Assembly: GCA_020796225.1 (NCBI GenBank)
Contig: CM036760.1
Location: 1,326,501-1,390,500, forward strand
DNA from: Arion vulgaris
Lineage: Eukaryota; Mollusca; Gastropoda; Stylommatophora; Arionidae
Direction of reading: 5' to 3'
DNA length: 64,000 bases
Below the pieces are notes generated by a model. That model did not search any database and was not told the DNA's origin. It worked only from the letters and a program-made list of their open reading frames with translations. The position numbers were made by a program, and so were the translations under genes. Position 1 is the stretch's first letter. Every line of letters begins with the position of its first letter. Shown here piece by piece: positions 32,799 through 43,860 of this stretch.

Positions 32799-33101
32799 TC
32801 ATCTAAACACTTTTTGCTTTCTTTTTCTTTCGCCTGCTATGAAGTTGGGCGCAGTCATGCTGAAGTTGGGCGCAGTCATGCTGAAGTTGGGTGCAGTCAT
32901 GGCGCTTAATATGGCATCTCTAACTGTTTTCTGCACGAAGGCAAGTTTTTCCTTATCCCAGTGTTCCTCACCGTTCAGACTGTAGTTCAACTTTATACCG
33001 TGTACACTTAGAATTTGTTTACTCATCGAATCCCGGAATTTCCACATCACATGGTCATTAGTGCAGAGTGTTATCATCTTTGTTATCATCCTCTGAAACA
33101 T
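32799..33101 (-). CDS. Uncharacterised open frame, possibly a decayed gene or element
   Basis: A 100-codon minus-strand frame. The central part (TNDHVMWKFRDSMSKQ, NYSLNGEEHWDKEKLAF, VQKTVRDAIL) has natural-looking amphipathic composition, unlike the array-derived frames. The C-terminal part holds three tandem copies of a 7-residue MTAPNFS-type unit made by a 21-bp repeat, then a basic ERKRKQK end. The first codons come from the adjacent 43-bp array. I do not recognise the family. Confidence 0.22.
   Translation of the reverse strand: MFQRMITKMITLCTNDHVMWKFRDSMSKQILSVHGIKLNYSLNGEEHWDKEKLAFVQKTVRDAILSAMTAPNFSMTAPNFSMTAPNFIAGERKRKQKVFR
32839..32901. repeat. 21-bp tandem repeat, 3 copies
   Basis: Unit GAAGTTGGGCGCAGTCATGC + T. 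It is in frame within the minus-strand open frame 32799-33101. Confidence 0.93.
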
Positions 33102-33304
33102 TAGTGCAGCGTGTTATCATCTTTGTTATCATCCTCTGGAACATTAGTGCAGCGTGTTATCATCTTTGCTATCATCCTCTGAAACATTAGTGCAGCGCGT
33201 TATCATCTTTGTTAGCATCCTCTGAAACATTAGTGCAGCGTGTTATCATCTTTGTTAGCATCCTCTGAAACATTAGTGCAGCGTGTTATCATCTTTGTTA
33301 TCGA
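33057..33304. repeat. 43-bp tandem repeat, ~6 copies
   Basis: Unit ATTAGTGCAGCGTGTTATCA + TCTTTGTTATCATCCTCTGAAAC. GTTATC/GTTAGC and GCGTG/GCGCG variants occur. Confidence 0.95.
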
Positions 33305-33399
33305 CAGATGTATACCATCCTCTAATATACACCCTGAATATACACCTTTTTATGGTCTTTTTATGACCGTTGGGATGTTTCTGTCGTAGTCTATTTGTA

Positions 33400-33522
33400 G
33401 TGTTCTCTGAAATTCGTCACTCATGTTTTATCGTTTGCTTGATAAAGGTCTTTTGGTCGAAACGTTGCTGTGTGTTGTTAGTGTTGTTGTAAAACTACAT
33501 TACTTTGTTATTACTTGTTTCG
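33400..33522 (+). mobile_element. Penelope-like 3' region with hammerhead-like motif (copy 2)
   Basis: GCTTGATAAAGGTC, a TTTT loop, GGTCGAAACGTTG (33437-33467), then GTAAAACTACATTAC and TGTTTCGCCATTGC. It is co-linear with copy 1 at 28549-28687. The sequence that follows in the element (ACATAGTTTTACTGCAGTC) is amplified as the 40-bp array. Confidence 0.5.
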
Positions 33523-36500
33523 CCATTGCTACATAGTTTTACTGCAGTCTTCTATTATATCGACATTGCTACATAGTTTTACTGTAGTCTTCCTTTATAT
33601 CGACATTGCTACATAGTTTTACTGTAGTCTTCTCTTATATCGACATTGCTACATAGTTTTACTGTAGTCTTCTCTTATATCGACATTGCTACATAGTTTT
33701 ACTGCAGTCTTCTTTTTATATCGACATTGCTACATAGTTTTACTGTAGTCTTCTCTTATATCGACATTGCTACATAGTTTTACTGTAGTCTTCTCTTATA
33801 TCGACATTGTTACATAGTTTTACTGCAGTCTTCTTTTATATCGACATTGCTACATAGTTTTACTGTAGTCTTCTCTTATATCGACATTGTTACATAGTTT
33901 TACTGCAGTCTTCTTTTATATCGACATTGCTACATAGTTTTACTGTAGTCTTCTCTTATATCGACATTGTTACATAGTTTTACTGCAGTCTTCTTTTATA
34001 TCGTCATTGCTACATAGTTTTACTGCAGTCTTCTTTTATATCGACATTGCTACATAGTTTTACTGTAGTCTTCTCTTATATCGACATTGTTACATAGTTT
34101 TACTGCAGTCTTCTCTTATATCGACATTGCTACATAGTTTTACTGTAGTCTTCTCTTATATCGACATTGTTACATAGTTTTACTGCAGTCTTCTTTTATA
34201 TCGTCATTGCTACATAGTTTTACTGCAGTCTTTCTTATATCGACATTGCTACATAGTTTTACTGTAGTCTTCTCTTATATCAACATTGCTACATAGTTTT
34301 ACTGCAGTCTTCTCTTATATCGACATTGCTACATAGTTTTACTGTAGTCTTCTCTTATATCGACATTGTTACATAGTTTTACTGCAGTCTTCTCTTATAT
34401 CGTCATTGCTACATAGTTTTACTGTAGTCTTCTCTTATATCGACATTGTTACATAGTTTTACTGCAGTCTTCTTTTATATCGACATTGCTACATAGTTTT
34501 ACTGTAGTCTTCTCTTATATCGACATTGTTACATAGTTTTACTGCAGTCTTCTTTTATATCGTCATTGCTACATAGTTTTACTGCAGTCTTCTTTTATAT
34601 CGACATTGCTACATAGTTTTACTGCAGTCTTCTTATATTGACATTGCTACATAGTTTTACTGCAGTCTTCCTTTATATCGACATTGTTACATAGTTTTAC
34701 TGCAGTCTTCCCTTATATCGACATTGTTACATAGTTTTACTACAGTCTTCCTTATATCGACATTGCTACATAGTTTTACTGTAGTCTTCTCTTATATCGA
34801 CATTGTTACATAGTTTTACTGTAGTCTTCTCTTATATCGACATTGTTACATAGTTTTACTGTAGTCTTCCCTTATATCGACATTGCTACATAGTTTTGCT
34901 GCAGTCTTCCTTTATATCGACATTGCTACATAGTTTTACTGTAGTCTTCTCTTATATCGACATTGTTACATAGTTTTACTGTAGTCTTCTCTTATATCGA
35001 CATTGTTACATAGTTTTACTGTAGTCTTCTCTTATATCGACATTGTTACATAGTTTTACTGTAGTCTTCTCTTATATCGACATTGTTACATAGTTTTACT
35101 GCAGTCTTCCTTTATATCGACATTGTTACATAGTTTTACTGTAGTCTTCCCTTATATCGACATTGCTACATAGTTTTGCTGCAGTCTTCTCTTATATCGA
35201 CATTGTTACATAGTTTTACTGCAGTCTTCTTTTATATCGACATTGCTACATAGTTTTACTGTAGTCTTCTCTTATATCGACATTTCTACATAGTTTTACT
35301 GTAGTCTTCTCTTATATCGACATTGTTACATAGTTTTACTGTAGTCTTCTCTTATATCGACATTGTTACATAGTTTTACTGTAGTCTTCTCTTATATCGA
35401 CATTGTTACATAGTTTTACTGCAGTCTTCCTTTATATCGACATTGTTACATAGTTTTACTGTAGTCTTCCCTTATATCGACATTGCTACATAGTTTTGCT
35501 GCAGTCTTCTCTTATATCGACATTGTTACATAGTTTTACTGCAGTCTTCTTTTATATCGACATTGCTACATAGTTTTACTGTAGTCTTCTCTTATATCGA
35601 CATTGCTACATAGTTTTACTGTAGTCTTCTCTTATATCGACATTGTTACATAGTTTTACTGTAGTCTTCTCTTATATCGACATTGCTACATAGTTTTACT
35701 GTAGTCTTCTCTTATATCGACATTGTTACATAGTTTTACTGTAGTCTTCCCTTATATCAACATTGCTACATAGTTTTACTGCAGTCTTCTCTTATATCGA
35801 CATTGCTACATAGTTTTACTGTAGTCTTCTCTTATATCGACATTGCTACATAGTTTTACTGTAGTCTTCTCTTATATCGACATTGTTACATAGTTTTACT
35901 GTAGTCTTCCCTTATATCAACATTGCTACATAGTTTTACTGTAGTCTTCTCTTATATCGACATTGTTACATAGTTTTACTGTAGTCTTCTCTTATATCGA
36001 CATTGCTACATAGTTTTGCTGCAGTCTTCTCTTATATCGACATTGCTACATAGTTTTGCTGCAGTCTTCTCTTATATCGACATTGTTACATAGTTTTACT
36101 GCAATCTTCCCTTATATCGACATTGTTACATAGTTTTACTGTAGTCTTCTCTTATATCGACATTGTTACATAGTTTTACTGCAGTCTTCCCTTATATCGA
36201 CATTGTTACATAGTTTTACTGTAGTCTTCTCTTATATCAACATTGCTACATAGTTTTACTGCAGTCTTCTCTTATATCGACATTGCTACATAGTTTTACT
36301 GTAGTCTTCTCTTATATCGACATTGCTACATAGTTTTACTGTAGTCTTCTCTTATATCGACATTGTTACATAGTTTTACTGTAGTCTTCCCTTATATCAA
36401 CATTGCTACATAGTTTTACTGTAGTCTTCTCTTATATCGACATTGTTACATAGTTTTACTGTAGTCTTCTCTTATATCGACATTGCTACATAGTTTTGCT

Positions 36501-36797
36501 GCAGTCTTCTCTTATATCGACATTGCTACATAGTTTTGCTGCAGTCTTCTCTTATATCGACATTGTTACATAGTTTTACTGCAATCTTCCCTTATATCGA
36601 CATTGTTACATAGTTTTACTGTAGTCTTCTCTTATATCGACATTGTTACATAGTTTTACTGCAGTCTTTCTTTATATCGACATTGTTACATAGTTTTACT
36701 GTAGTCTTCCCTTATATCGACATTGTTACATAGTTTTACTGCAGTCTTCTTATATCGACATTGTTACATAGTTTTACTGCAGTCTTCCCTTATATCG
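33523..36797. repeat. Large minisatellite, 40-bp unit, ~82 copies, seeded in a Penelope-like 3' end
   Basis: Unit ACATAGTTTTACTGTAGTCT + TCTCTTATATCGACATTGCT. Main variants are GTAGTC/GCAGTC, GCTACA/GTTACA and TCTC/TTTT/TCCC, plus rarer ATCAAC and TTTTGCTG. Higher-order structure is visible: a 12-unit, 480-bp block beginning near 35712 is repeated near 36192 with matching variants, and an 8-unit, 320-bp block near 34961 recurs near 35281. Confidence 0.97.
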
Positions 36798-37059
36798 ATA
36801 ATATGCACCCTGCTGCTTAAGTATTAACTGAAGTATTCCGAGGTGAAAAAGTTGAGCAAATTGTTGAGCGAATGCTGATCATTGAACATCAACAATTATC
36901 ATAAAAGCAGATTCTTAGAAACACTGGATGCTCGCACTCATCAACTGTAGACGGATTTACAGATTCATCCAATCAACTAATGTCGCGAAAAGAGTAAACA
37001 ATATCGTTAGACTAGTAAAGGACATCTCTCTCTCTCTCTCTTCTCTCTGCCTTTTAACA

Positions 37060-37310
37060 CGGATTGGGTTATAGGCCCTCAACCAACTCATGCCAAGTCT
37101 TCCTATCTCTAGCTATCTGCAACAGTTCCCTCCAGCTCTTCTTTATGTTGTTCATCTCTGCCTCCAAATCTCGTCTCCATGTATTTCTCGGCCTCCCTTC
37201 TTTCGCTGTCCCTGCGGGTTCCAAGAAAGGATCCTCCTCGTTATATTCCCTTCAGGTTTTCGTAAAGTGTGTCCTATCCAGCGCCAGTGTCCTTTTTTAA
37301 CCTCTTGATT
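37060..37310 (-). pseudogene. RTE-like RT C-terminus
   Basis: The minus strand reads GHWRWIGHTLRKPEGNI, LSWNPQGQRKKG, then in another frame GRPRNTWRRDLEAEMNNI, KKSWRELLQIARDRKTW and HELVEGL. This is the WNPQG...GRPRNTWRRD...W.EL..ARDR..W signature also seen at 16285-16530. One frameshift separates WNPQG from GRPRN. A (CT)n run at about 37027-37043 sits beyond its 3' end. The preceding 36798-37026 is unassigned. Confidence 0.8.
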
Positions 37311-37317
37311 CACTGAT

Positions 37318-38580
37318 GAACAAAAATACTACTCAAGATCATACATGAAAGAATTAAAAACAAGATAGACATAGAAGTAGGAGAAGAACAGTTTGGCTTT
37401 AGAAAGAACAGAGGAACAAGAGAGGCAATACTTTGTATAAGACTACTCGCTGACAAGTATATAGAAGTGCAAAAAGTATCTACTTGTGTTTCATTGATTA
37501 TAGTAAAGCTTTTGACAGAGTCCAACATGAAAAGCTAATCATATGTCTACAAGAAATAGGCCTAGATGGGGATGATATCAGACTAATAAGTAACATATAC
37601 TAGGAACAGACAGCAATAATAAAATATGAAAATAGCTACTCTCCATACATAGACATAAAGAGAGGAGTGAGACAAGGATGCATTCTGTCACCAAGCCTAT
37701 TTAACATCTACACAGAGAAAATCTTCAAACAACTAGAGGGAATGCCAGGACTCAAGATCAATGGAAAAATAATAAACAACTTAAGATATGCAGATGACAC
37801 AGTATTGGTAGCAGAAAATGAACAAGATCTACAAGAACTAGTGGACCAATTGGACAGAACTAGCAAGGAATATGGATTAGACATTAACATACAGAAAACA
37901 AAAACTATGATAATCAACAAGGAAATGGAAAACCTAAAATGAATATAAAAATACATGGAGAATTACTACATCAAGTAAAAAGCTTCTTATATCTCGGTCA
38001 GATGATAACAGATGATGGTAGATGTATGACAGAAATTAAAAAGAGAATAGGAATGGCCAAGGATAATTTCAATAGTATGAGAAAGTTACTGACATCCAAA
38101 CAAATCACAAACAGGCTAAAAATGAGAATGATCAAATGCTATATATATCCTATATTAATGTATGGCTCGGAAACATGGACAATGAACAAGCAGTTAGAAG
38201 ACAGAATTGATGCATTTGAGATGTGGATATATAGAAGAATAGGCAGAGTTTCATGGACAGAAAAACAGACAAATAAACAAGTTTTAGGAAAAATAGGCAT
38301 GAAGAAACAATTATTAAGAGAAATAAAATTCAGACAAGTAAAGTATTTTGGGCACATAAAAAGACATGACACCATGATAAAACATTTACTAGAGGGAAAG
38401 TTGAGGGGAGAAGAGCAAGAGGAAGACCGAGAGATAAGTAGGAGGGAAACTTTAAGAAATGGACAGGTTACAGTCTGGCAGTGTGCAACGCCAAGGCAAA
38501 AGACAGAGGATGCTGGAGATTCATTGCAGCCAACCTTCGATGTGGAGACGGCACCTGATGATGATGATAATTCACTGTAA
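37318..38580 (+). pseudogene. LINE reverse transcriptase, RT plus C-terminus, frameshifted
   Basis: The most complete RT here. In order: EEQFGFRKNRGTREAI (fingers), IDYSKAFDRVQHEKL (motif A), RGVRQGCILSPSLFNIY (motif B), NLRYADDTVLVAE (motif C, YADD, ~37785), TMIINKEMEN, VKSFLYLGQMITDDGR, YPILMYGSETWTMN (thumb), WIYRRIGRVSWTEKQTN and QVKYFGHIKRHD. The C-terminal part (38400-38575) shifts frame, ending near RCGDGT with a (TGA)n tail, an ending shared with 52832-53040. Frameshifts at about 37480, 37600 (stop) and 37940 separate the blocks. The endonuclease is absent. It lies tail to tail with another RT piece at 38582-38945. Confidence 0.9.
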
Positions 38581-38581
38581 T

Positions 38582-38945
38582 CTGTCTTGTTCTCTCCATA
38601 AGTTCATCATTTGTGACCCTATCATACCATCTATTCTGCGCAGACACCAGTTGATGATTGTTTGCAATTTATGCGTCATTATTTTAGTAGTTCTCCATTG
38701 TTTCTGACCCATACAGTAGAACTGCTTTAACAATGGAGTTAAATATCCAAATTTTTGTTCTAGATTTGATTTCTTTACATTTCCATATTTCCCAGTGCAA
38801 TGAAAGATAGCTCCTCTTGGCTTCTGTATTCATATTTTGACATCTCTATCTGTTGCACCCTCTTTGTCTACATTGCTGTCTAAGTATGTATATGATTCTA
38901 CCTATTGAAGTTGAATTTCACCGAGGGAAATTGGATTACAGACCG
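38582..38945 (-). pseudogene. LINE RT C-terminal fragment, opposite strand
   Basis: The minus strand reads VESYTYLDSNVDKEG, a mid-part of thumb-domain type (TKIMTHKLQTIINWCLRR), then DGMIGSQMMNLWREQ-like words that become the common VTNDELWERTRQ if frameshifts are allowed. A different family from the plus-strand RT to its left. The palm motifs are missing. Confidence 0.65.
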
Positions 38946-39224
38946 ATAATTCCCATTTACCCAAGGCATAAAGTTGGTGAGCCAGACTTGTGCACATAGT
39001 CCAGAGACAACTAAACACATCATGTTATAGGTGTCGGCCCAGCTGGAAAGTTAAAATAAAAATATATAGACAGCTGTCTTTTTTAATATAATAGATTATA
39101 ATGTGTAATCGTAAAGTTCATTGATGCTGTGTCAGGTGAAGGACAGACGAATGACCAGAATGAAGTGAAAACTTAATTTTGTTCCGTCCTAAAAATCCTA
39201 GAGAATTCCGTCCTAGAGAATTCT

Positions 39225-39415
39225 AGAAAAATGCACTCAGAACAGAACAGCGCGTTTCAGATTTGAACTCAGAACTTTCGGAACGCACAGCAAATAATTA
39301 ACCTCTTAGCCACAGAGACACTTAGCCACAGAGACACTTAGCCACAGAGACACTTAGCCACAGAGACACTTAGCCACAGAGACACTTAGCCACAGAGACA
39401 ATGTGTTCCGTATAG
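39225..39415 (-). mobile_element. SINE-A-like tRNA head
   Basis: On the minus strand CTGTGGCTAAGAGGTTAATT is an A-box-like start, and GAGTTCAAATCTGAAACG, about 40 bp on, is B-box-like (consensus GGTTCRANTCC). The head layout matches those near 11.8 and 47.05 kb. Its first bases are amplified as the 16-bp array below. Confidence 0.65.
39304..39403. repeat. 16-bp tandem repeat, ~6 copies, at a SINE head
   Basis: Unit CTTAGCCACAGAGACA, the reverse complement of the 5' end of the tRNA-like head. Confidence 0.95.
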
Positions 39416-40261
39416 ATGTTAAATAAATATGGGGATGGGATGCAACTTGTCTTACTGCCCTTTGCACGTCAAACAATTGTGATGCCTTACCATCTACCTT
39501 AAGTGTTGCTTGCTGTTCACACTATATTTGTCTCAATAGGACAGGCTACATGGTGAATAACGTGGGTACAGACAAATATATAGAGGGGGGAGAGAGAGAG
39601 AGAGAGAGAGAGAAGCGGGTGTGATAGAGAAGTGAACCAGATATGACAGCAAAAGAATTTAATAACTAACAAAAACTGTTCTGAAAAATGACGATAACGG
39701 TTGGGGCCAATTTTCGGCAGACGACATTGGAAATGTGATGTGATAGTATCGACTGAGAAGACGACAGAAATGAGATGATACTGACAATCATAGCCGAGAT
39801 TAATTATAAAAACCGTCAACGTCGGGCGTCGATAAGAAGAATACAGAAATTATGGCCCGAGCTGTAGCTGTTGTGACGTCTCTCATGTCATCTTATCTAT
39901 GCCGACTTTTTGACTCTATGTAATCAACTGTGCCATGGATCTGACTGGGGTCTGTTAATGTTCAATATTTATCATCTTGGCCATCCGTTTTCTCTCGCCT
40001 GTCCCGTGTTCAATCGAAAGTTTCTCAGGATCAGACCTGATTGGAAAGTTTCAGTTTTCTTTAGGTCGTTATTATGTCTTGAATTCTGTCACATTCTCTG
40101 TTCGATGTTCATAATAATGTTCTGCTATTCTCTCCTTCATCGTCAGCGCTTACATCGCCTTAGTTTCAAGTTCTCAAGTCTTGCAGAGAGATATTTGTAT
40201 ACACTTGGTCGGAGATATATATTCATATAAATTTTACGGACTTCGCTAGACATACATATTG
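39416..40261. other. Unassigned stretch with a (GA)n microsatellite
   Basis: (GA)n occupies about 39585-39613. Open frames at 39517-39819 (minus) and 39910-40230 (plus) contain no recognisable domain. Confidence 0.4.
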
Positions 40262-40432
40262 ATGTTTGGAAAACAAGAGGAAGACCAAGCAAATAAGGGA
40301 GCGACGGCATCAATAATAGCCTTACGAAAATGAATATCAGCTTACAAAGTGTCTTAAAACAAGCACGCACATGATCACTACCCTCCAACCCCCAACCCCA
40401 ACACATCTAAACAGAAGTAAATGGTAAAGCAG
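40262..40432 (+). pseudogene. LINE RT C-terminal tip
   Basis: Reads KTRGRPSK, a stop, GSDGINNSLTKMNISL and LKQARTHDHY, the GRPxxRWxDGI...A.R..W-type terminus with Trp lost to a stop. It ends in an AGAAGAAGAAG tail that abuts the next array. Confidence 0.55.
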
Positions 40433-40442
40433 AAGAAGAAGT

Positions 40443-43400
40443 CACATTGATGTACTTGATGGATTCAGGTAGATATACACATTGATGTACTTGATGGATT
40501 CAGGTAGATATACACATTGATGTACTTGATGGGTTCAGTTATACACATTGATGTACTTGATGGGTGTTCAGTTATACACATTGATGTACTTGATGGGTTC
40601 AGTTATACACATTGATGTACTTGATGGGTTCAGTTAGATATACACATTGATGTACTTGATGGGTGTTCAGTTAGATATACACATTGATGTACTTGATGGG
40701 TGTTCAGTTAGATATACACATTGATGTACTTGATGGGTGTTCAGTTAGACATACACATTGATGTACTTGATGGATTCAGTTATACACATTGATGTACTTG
40801 ATGGGTTCAGATATACACATTGATGTACTTGATGGATTCAGATATACACATTGATGTACTTGATGGGTGTTCAGTTAGACATACACATTGATGTACTTGA
40901 TGGATTCAGTTATACACATTGATGTACTTGATGGGTTCAGATATACACATTGATGTACTTGATGGGTGTTCAGTTAGATATACACATTGATGTACTTGAT
41001 GGGTGTTCAGTTAGACATACACATTGATGTACTTGATGGATTCAGTTATACACATTGATGTACTTGATGGGTGTTCAGTTAGATATACACATTGATGTAC
41101 TTGATGGGTGTTCAGTTAGATATACACATTGATGTACTTGATGGATTCAGTTATACACATTGATGTACTTGATGGATTCAGTTATACACATTGATGTACT
41201 TGATGGGTGTTCAGTTAGATATACACATTGATGTACTTGATGGATTCAGTTATACACATTGATGTACTTGATGGGTGTTCAGTTAGATATACACATTGAT
41301 GTACTTGATGGGTGTTCAGTTAGATATACACATTGATGTACTTGATGGGTGTTCAGTTAGATATACACATTGATGTACTTGATGGGTGTTCAGTTAGACA
41401 TACACATTGATGTACTTGATGGATTCAGTTATACACATTGATGTACTTGATGGGTTCAGATATACACATTGATGTACTTGATGGATTCAGATATACACAT
41501 TGATGTACTTGATGGGTTCAGTTATACACATTGATGTACTTGATGGGTTCAGATATACACATTGATGTACTTGATGGATTCAGTTAGACATACACATTGA
41601 TGTACTTGATGGGTGTTCAGTTAGATATACACATTGATGTACTTGATGGATTCAGTTATACACATTGATGTACTTGATGGGTTCAGTTATACACATTGAT
41701 GTACTTGATGGGTGTTCAGTTAGATATACACATTGATGTACTTGATGGATTCAGTTAGACATACACATTGATGTACTTGATGGGTGTTCAGTTAGATATA
41801 CACATTGATGTACTTGATGAATTCAGTTATACACATTGATGTACTTGATGGGTTCAGTTATACACATTGATGTACTTGATGGATTCAGTTATACACATTG
41901 ATGTACTTGATGGATTCAGTTAGACATACACATTGATGTACTTGATGGGTTCAGTTATACACATTGATGTACTTGATGGGTTCAGTTAGACATACAAATT
42001 GATGTACTTGATGGGTTCAGTTAGATATACACATTGATGTACTTAATGGGTTCAGTTAGATATACACATTGATGTACTTGATGGATTCAGTTAGACATAC
42101 ACATTGATGTACTTGATGAGTGTTCAGTTAGATATACACATTGATGTACTTGATGGATTCAGGTAGATATGCACATTGATGTACTTGATGGATTCAGGTA
42201 GATATACACATTGATGTACTTGATGGGTGTTCAGTTAGATATACACATTGATGTACTTGATGGGTTGAGTTATACACATTGATGTACTTGATGGGTGTTC
42301 AGTTAGATATACACATTGATGTACTTGATGGATTCAGTTATACACATTGATGTACTTGATGGATTCAGTTATACACATTGATGTACTTGATGGGTTCAGT
42401 TAGACATACACATTGATGTACTTGATGGGTGTTCAGTTAGATATACACATTGATGTACTTGATGGATTCAGGTATACACATTGATGTACTTGATGGGTTC
42501 AGTTAGATATACACATTGATGTACTCGATGGGTTCAGTTAGACATACACATTGATGTACTTGATGGGTGTTCAGTTAGATATACACATTGATGTACTTGA
42601 TGGATTCAGGTAGATATACACATTGATGTACTTGATGGGTTCAGATAGATATACACATTGATGTACTTGATGGGTGTTCAGTTAGATATACACATTGATG
42701 TACTTGATGGGTGTTCAGTTAGATATACACATTGATGTACTTGATGGATTCAGTTATACACATTGATGTACTTGATGGGTTCAGTTATACACATTGATGT
42801 ACTTGATGGATTCAGATATACACATTGATGTACTTGATGGATTCAGTTAGACATACACATTGATGTACTTGATGGGTTCAGATATACACATTGATGTACT
42901 TGATGGATTCAGATATACACATTGATGTACTTGATGGATTCAGTTAGACATACACATTGATGTACTTGATGGGTTCAGTTATACACATTGATGTACTTGA
43001 TGGGTTCAGATATACACATTGATGTACTTGATGGATTCAGATATACACATTGATGTACTTGATGGATTCAGATATACACATTGATGTACTTGATGGGTTC
43101 AGTTATACACATTGATGTACTTGATGGATTCAGATATACACATTGATGTACTTGATGGATTCAGTTATACACATTGATGTACTTGATGGATTCAGATATA
43201 CACATTGATGTACTTGATGGATTCAGTTATACACATTGATGTACTTGATGGATTCAGATATACACATTGATGTACTTGATGGATTCAGATATACACATTG
43301 ATGTACTTGATGGATTCAGATATACACATTGATGTACTTGATGGGTTCAGTTATACACATTGATGTACTTGATGGGTTCAGTTATACACATTGATGTACT

Positions 43401-43476
43401 TGATGGGTTCAGGTAGATATACACATTGATGTACTTGATGGGTGTTCAGTTAGATATACACATTGATGTACTTCAT
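40443..43476. repeat. Large minisatellite, mixed 31- to 40-bp units, ~88 copies
   Basis: Constant core CACATTGATGTACTTGATGG followed by a variable linker: ATTCAGTTATA, GTTCAGATATA, GTGTTCAGTTAGATATA or ATTCAGGTAGATATA. The linker length makes unit classes. Runs of the same class suggest block duplication. The core recurs in the small array at 14240-14372. Confidence 0.96.
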
Positions 43477-43485
43477 ATATAATTC

Positions 43486-43860
43486 ATTGTCTTCTTCTTC
43501 TTTTGAACGCCCGCTGTTAATTCAGGCGAAAGTCATTACGCCTGGTATTGCGCATCCGACTGATTTTTGCGTGAGGCCTAAATTACCTTTGTACAGATGT
43601 CCTCAACCATAACGACAGACTAGCCGACTTCAGAGGTACTTGAAGCTTAGATCATCCAAGTGTGATCGTTGCAGGAAACCTGTTTTCCGTGTAACCCTTG
43701 CCTTGAGTCCTCGTACCATTGGTACTTTTATGTTCAGAGTTAATTTGTGAAGTGCGACTTCTCTATCGGATTTCCTGCCCTTGATGAGGTCGTTTCGTAC
43801 GCACCGTAAGATAAACACTCTTTAATGATCTTTCAGTGCCGTATATTTGGGCTTGGATCT
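43486..43860 (-). mobile_element. Retroelement 3' end with (GAA)n tail
   Basis: On the minus strand the sequence ends CAGTCGGATGCGCAATACC, GTAATGACTTTCGCC, AACAGCGGGCGTTC, then AAAAGAAGAAGAAG. A simple-repeat tail at one side is typical of non-LTR elements and their SINEs. The open frame 43630-43818 (minus) is basic but unrecognised. Confidence 0.45.
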
